From the NCBI GenBank assembly GCA_009778415.1, contig WRJV01000183.1, positions 1 to 6,088 of the forward strand: 6,088 bases of DNA, read 5' to 3'. Under the pieces are notes generated by a model. The model made no database searches, was not told the origin of the DNA, and saw nothing but the letters and a program-made list of their open reading frames with translations. The DNA is from Clostridiales bacterium (GTDB lineage Bacteria > Bacillota > Clostridia > Peptostreptococcales > Anaerovoracaceae). The position numbers were made by a program, and so were the translations under genes. Below, in pieces: positions 5,208 through 6,088 of the stretch (within the stretch, counting starts at the first letter, position 1; the number at the start of each line of letters is the position of its first letter).

Positions 5208-6088
5208 TTGAAAGTAAAACATAAGAATCTGCTTGTTGTGTTGGTTGCGGTTTTAGTGCTGAGCATCTGTGCAGTGCCACTTACGGCATCTGCTTCAGAG
5301 CCCACGACGATCACTGCTGCAACTTGGCCACAACTTCAAAGCGCATTGCAATACGCAGCGCAAAACCCCAATGAAGACGTAGATATACACGTTACGGCAA
5401 GCTATAGCATTAGCGGCAGGATAACAATCCCGGCGAATGTGTATTTTTTCATTGACAGCAACGTGACATTTGGAGCCAACGGAGGGAACAACGGGATCGA
5501 CAACTATGGTGTAATGTTCATCCGCGGTACGCTCAACCATTCAAACAACATCAGGAACTTCGGCTGGGCCTTTATTGATGGCGGAAAAGTCACCGGCAAC
5601 CTTAACTTCTTGCTAGGCAACGGTGGCGACTATGAAGACATACGAAACAAATGGACAGTAATATTCGAAGGATATGGCGGCACTTTTGCGAACGGCTTGT
5701 CTAGGATCACTGTCACAGTTCCGAAAAGCCCCGAACAGCCGGTGCCACAACCTGCAGACCCAACTAACGGCTGCAACGGCTTGGTAGGTTGGTTCACTAC
5801 GTCGACCGGCGACACCGAATGGGATTTCGCAACAAACGTAACTGGCAACCTAACATTGTACGCTAGGTGGGAGCCCGGTGCTCACACTTGGGATGCCGGA
5901 GTAGCCACTACGCCCGCGACCTGCGAAGGCGACGGCGTGATGCTGTTCACTTGCACGGTGTGCGGCGAAACCAAGACCGAAACCATCCCGGCCATCGGAC
6001 ACGCCTGGACAGTGACGGTGGTCCCGCCGACCTGCACGGAAGACGGCTACACCTCCCACGTCTGCGCCAACGACCCGGCCCACAACTT
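5208..6088 (+). CDS. Secreted repeat-containing surface protein, N-terminal part (3' truncated)
   Basis: The frame stays open to the right edge: 293 codons plus two bases. The TTG at 5208 is chosen because AGGAGG (5193-5198) lies 9 nt upstream and a compact signal peptide follows (KVKHK, hydrophobic 8-25, cleavage after ASA at 29). An in-frame ATG at 5187 would add seven residues but has a poor ribosome site. Residues 36-148 are Asn/Gly-rich with beta-rungs (ITIPANVYFFIDSNVTF, GVMFIRGTL), resembling the start of a right-handed beta-helix. Residues 149-222 form a Flg_new/InlB B-type repeat (WTVIFEGYGGTF to GWF, then NLTLYARW). A CxxC repeat follows at 226-265, from HTWDAG, with C239, C249 and C252, to IPAIGH. 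A second copy begins at 265 (HAW, C276, C286) and is cut by the edge. Such proteins in Firmicutes are usually long, cell-wall-exposed and adhesion-related; the role here is inferred. Confidence 0.85.
   Translation, partial: MKVKHKNLLVVLVAVLVLSICAVPLTASASEPTTITAATWPQLQSALQYAAQNPNEDVDIHVTASYSISGRITIPANVYFFIDSNVTFGANGGNNGIDNYGVMFIRGTLNHSNNIRNFGWAFIDGGKVTGNLNFLLGNGGDYEDIRNKWTVIFEGYGGTFANGLSRITVTVPKSPEQPVPQPADPTNGCNGLVGWFTTSTGDTEWDFATNVTGNLTLYARWEPGAHTWDAGVATTPATCEGDGVMLFTCTVCGETKTETIPAIGHAWTVTVVPPTCTEDGYTSHVCANDPAHN

Noticed and set aside
4958..5540. Leftward frames of 118 and 81 aa across the divergent region and the start of the surface-protein gene
   Set aside because: They lie antisense to a clear signal peptide and promoter, lack ribosome sites and show no recognisable domain.

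Overview
The window looks like part of a genome from an anaerobic, amino-acid-using bacterium, most likely Clostridia or another Firmicutes-like lineage (Synergistota is an alternative). The basis is the strong AGGAGG-type ribosome sites, extended -10 promoters, a hybrid-kinase receiver domain of a type common in Clostridia, a YgeX/YgeY pair, and a secreted protein combining a Listeria-Bacteroides (Flg_new) repeat with CxxC repeats. No marker here fixes the taxon.

Layout from left to right. (1) 2-460 (+) is the C-terminal end of a histidine kinase/response regulator hybrid, with a complete receiver domain. (2) 460-506 is a chain of three interleaved palindromes between the kinase stop codon and the next gene remnant. 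(3) 494-1284 (+) is the wreck of an AAA_14/DUF4143 ATPase. It lacks its N-terminus, its Walker B segment and about a hundred residues near the C-terminus, and its three remaining pieces lie in three different frames. (4) 4783-1296 (-) is a four-gene operon read leftward: diaminopropionate ammonia-lyase, a YgeY-like M20 metallohydrolase, a small lipoprotein, and an aspartate/glutamate racemase-family protein. The first three genes are tightly coupled: an 8-nt overlap, then a ribosome site placed inside the preceding gene's last codons. The racemase follows after a 77-bp gap made mostly of 7-bp tandem repeats. (5) 4784-5207 is a divergent intergenic region with two extended -10 promoters sharing the same 11-mer, a phased direct repeat, and a leader of about 190 nt. 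(6) 5208-6088 (+) is the start of a secreted, repeat-containing surface protein. It uses a TTG start and runs off the right edge.

How the genes work together: the lyase splits 2,3-diaminopropionate into pyruvate and ammonia. The M20 enzyme plausibly releases the amino acid, or a related ureido/acyl compound, from a conjugate. The racemase-like protein could deal with stereoisomers. In Escherichia coli ygeX and ygeY also sit side by side, in a cluster linked to anaerobic purine breakdown. The lipoprotein of unknown function is the unexplained member. The operon and the divergent surface-protein gene may share regulation, but this is inferred only from the shared promoter motif. I see no RNA gene, CRISPR array or intact mobile element.
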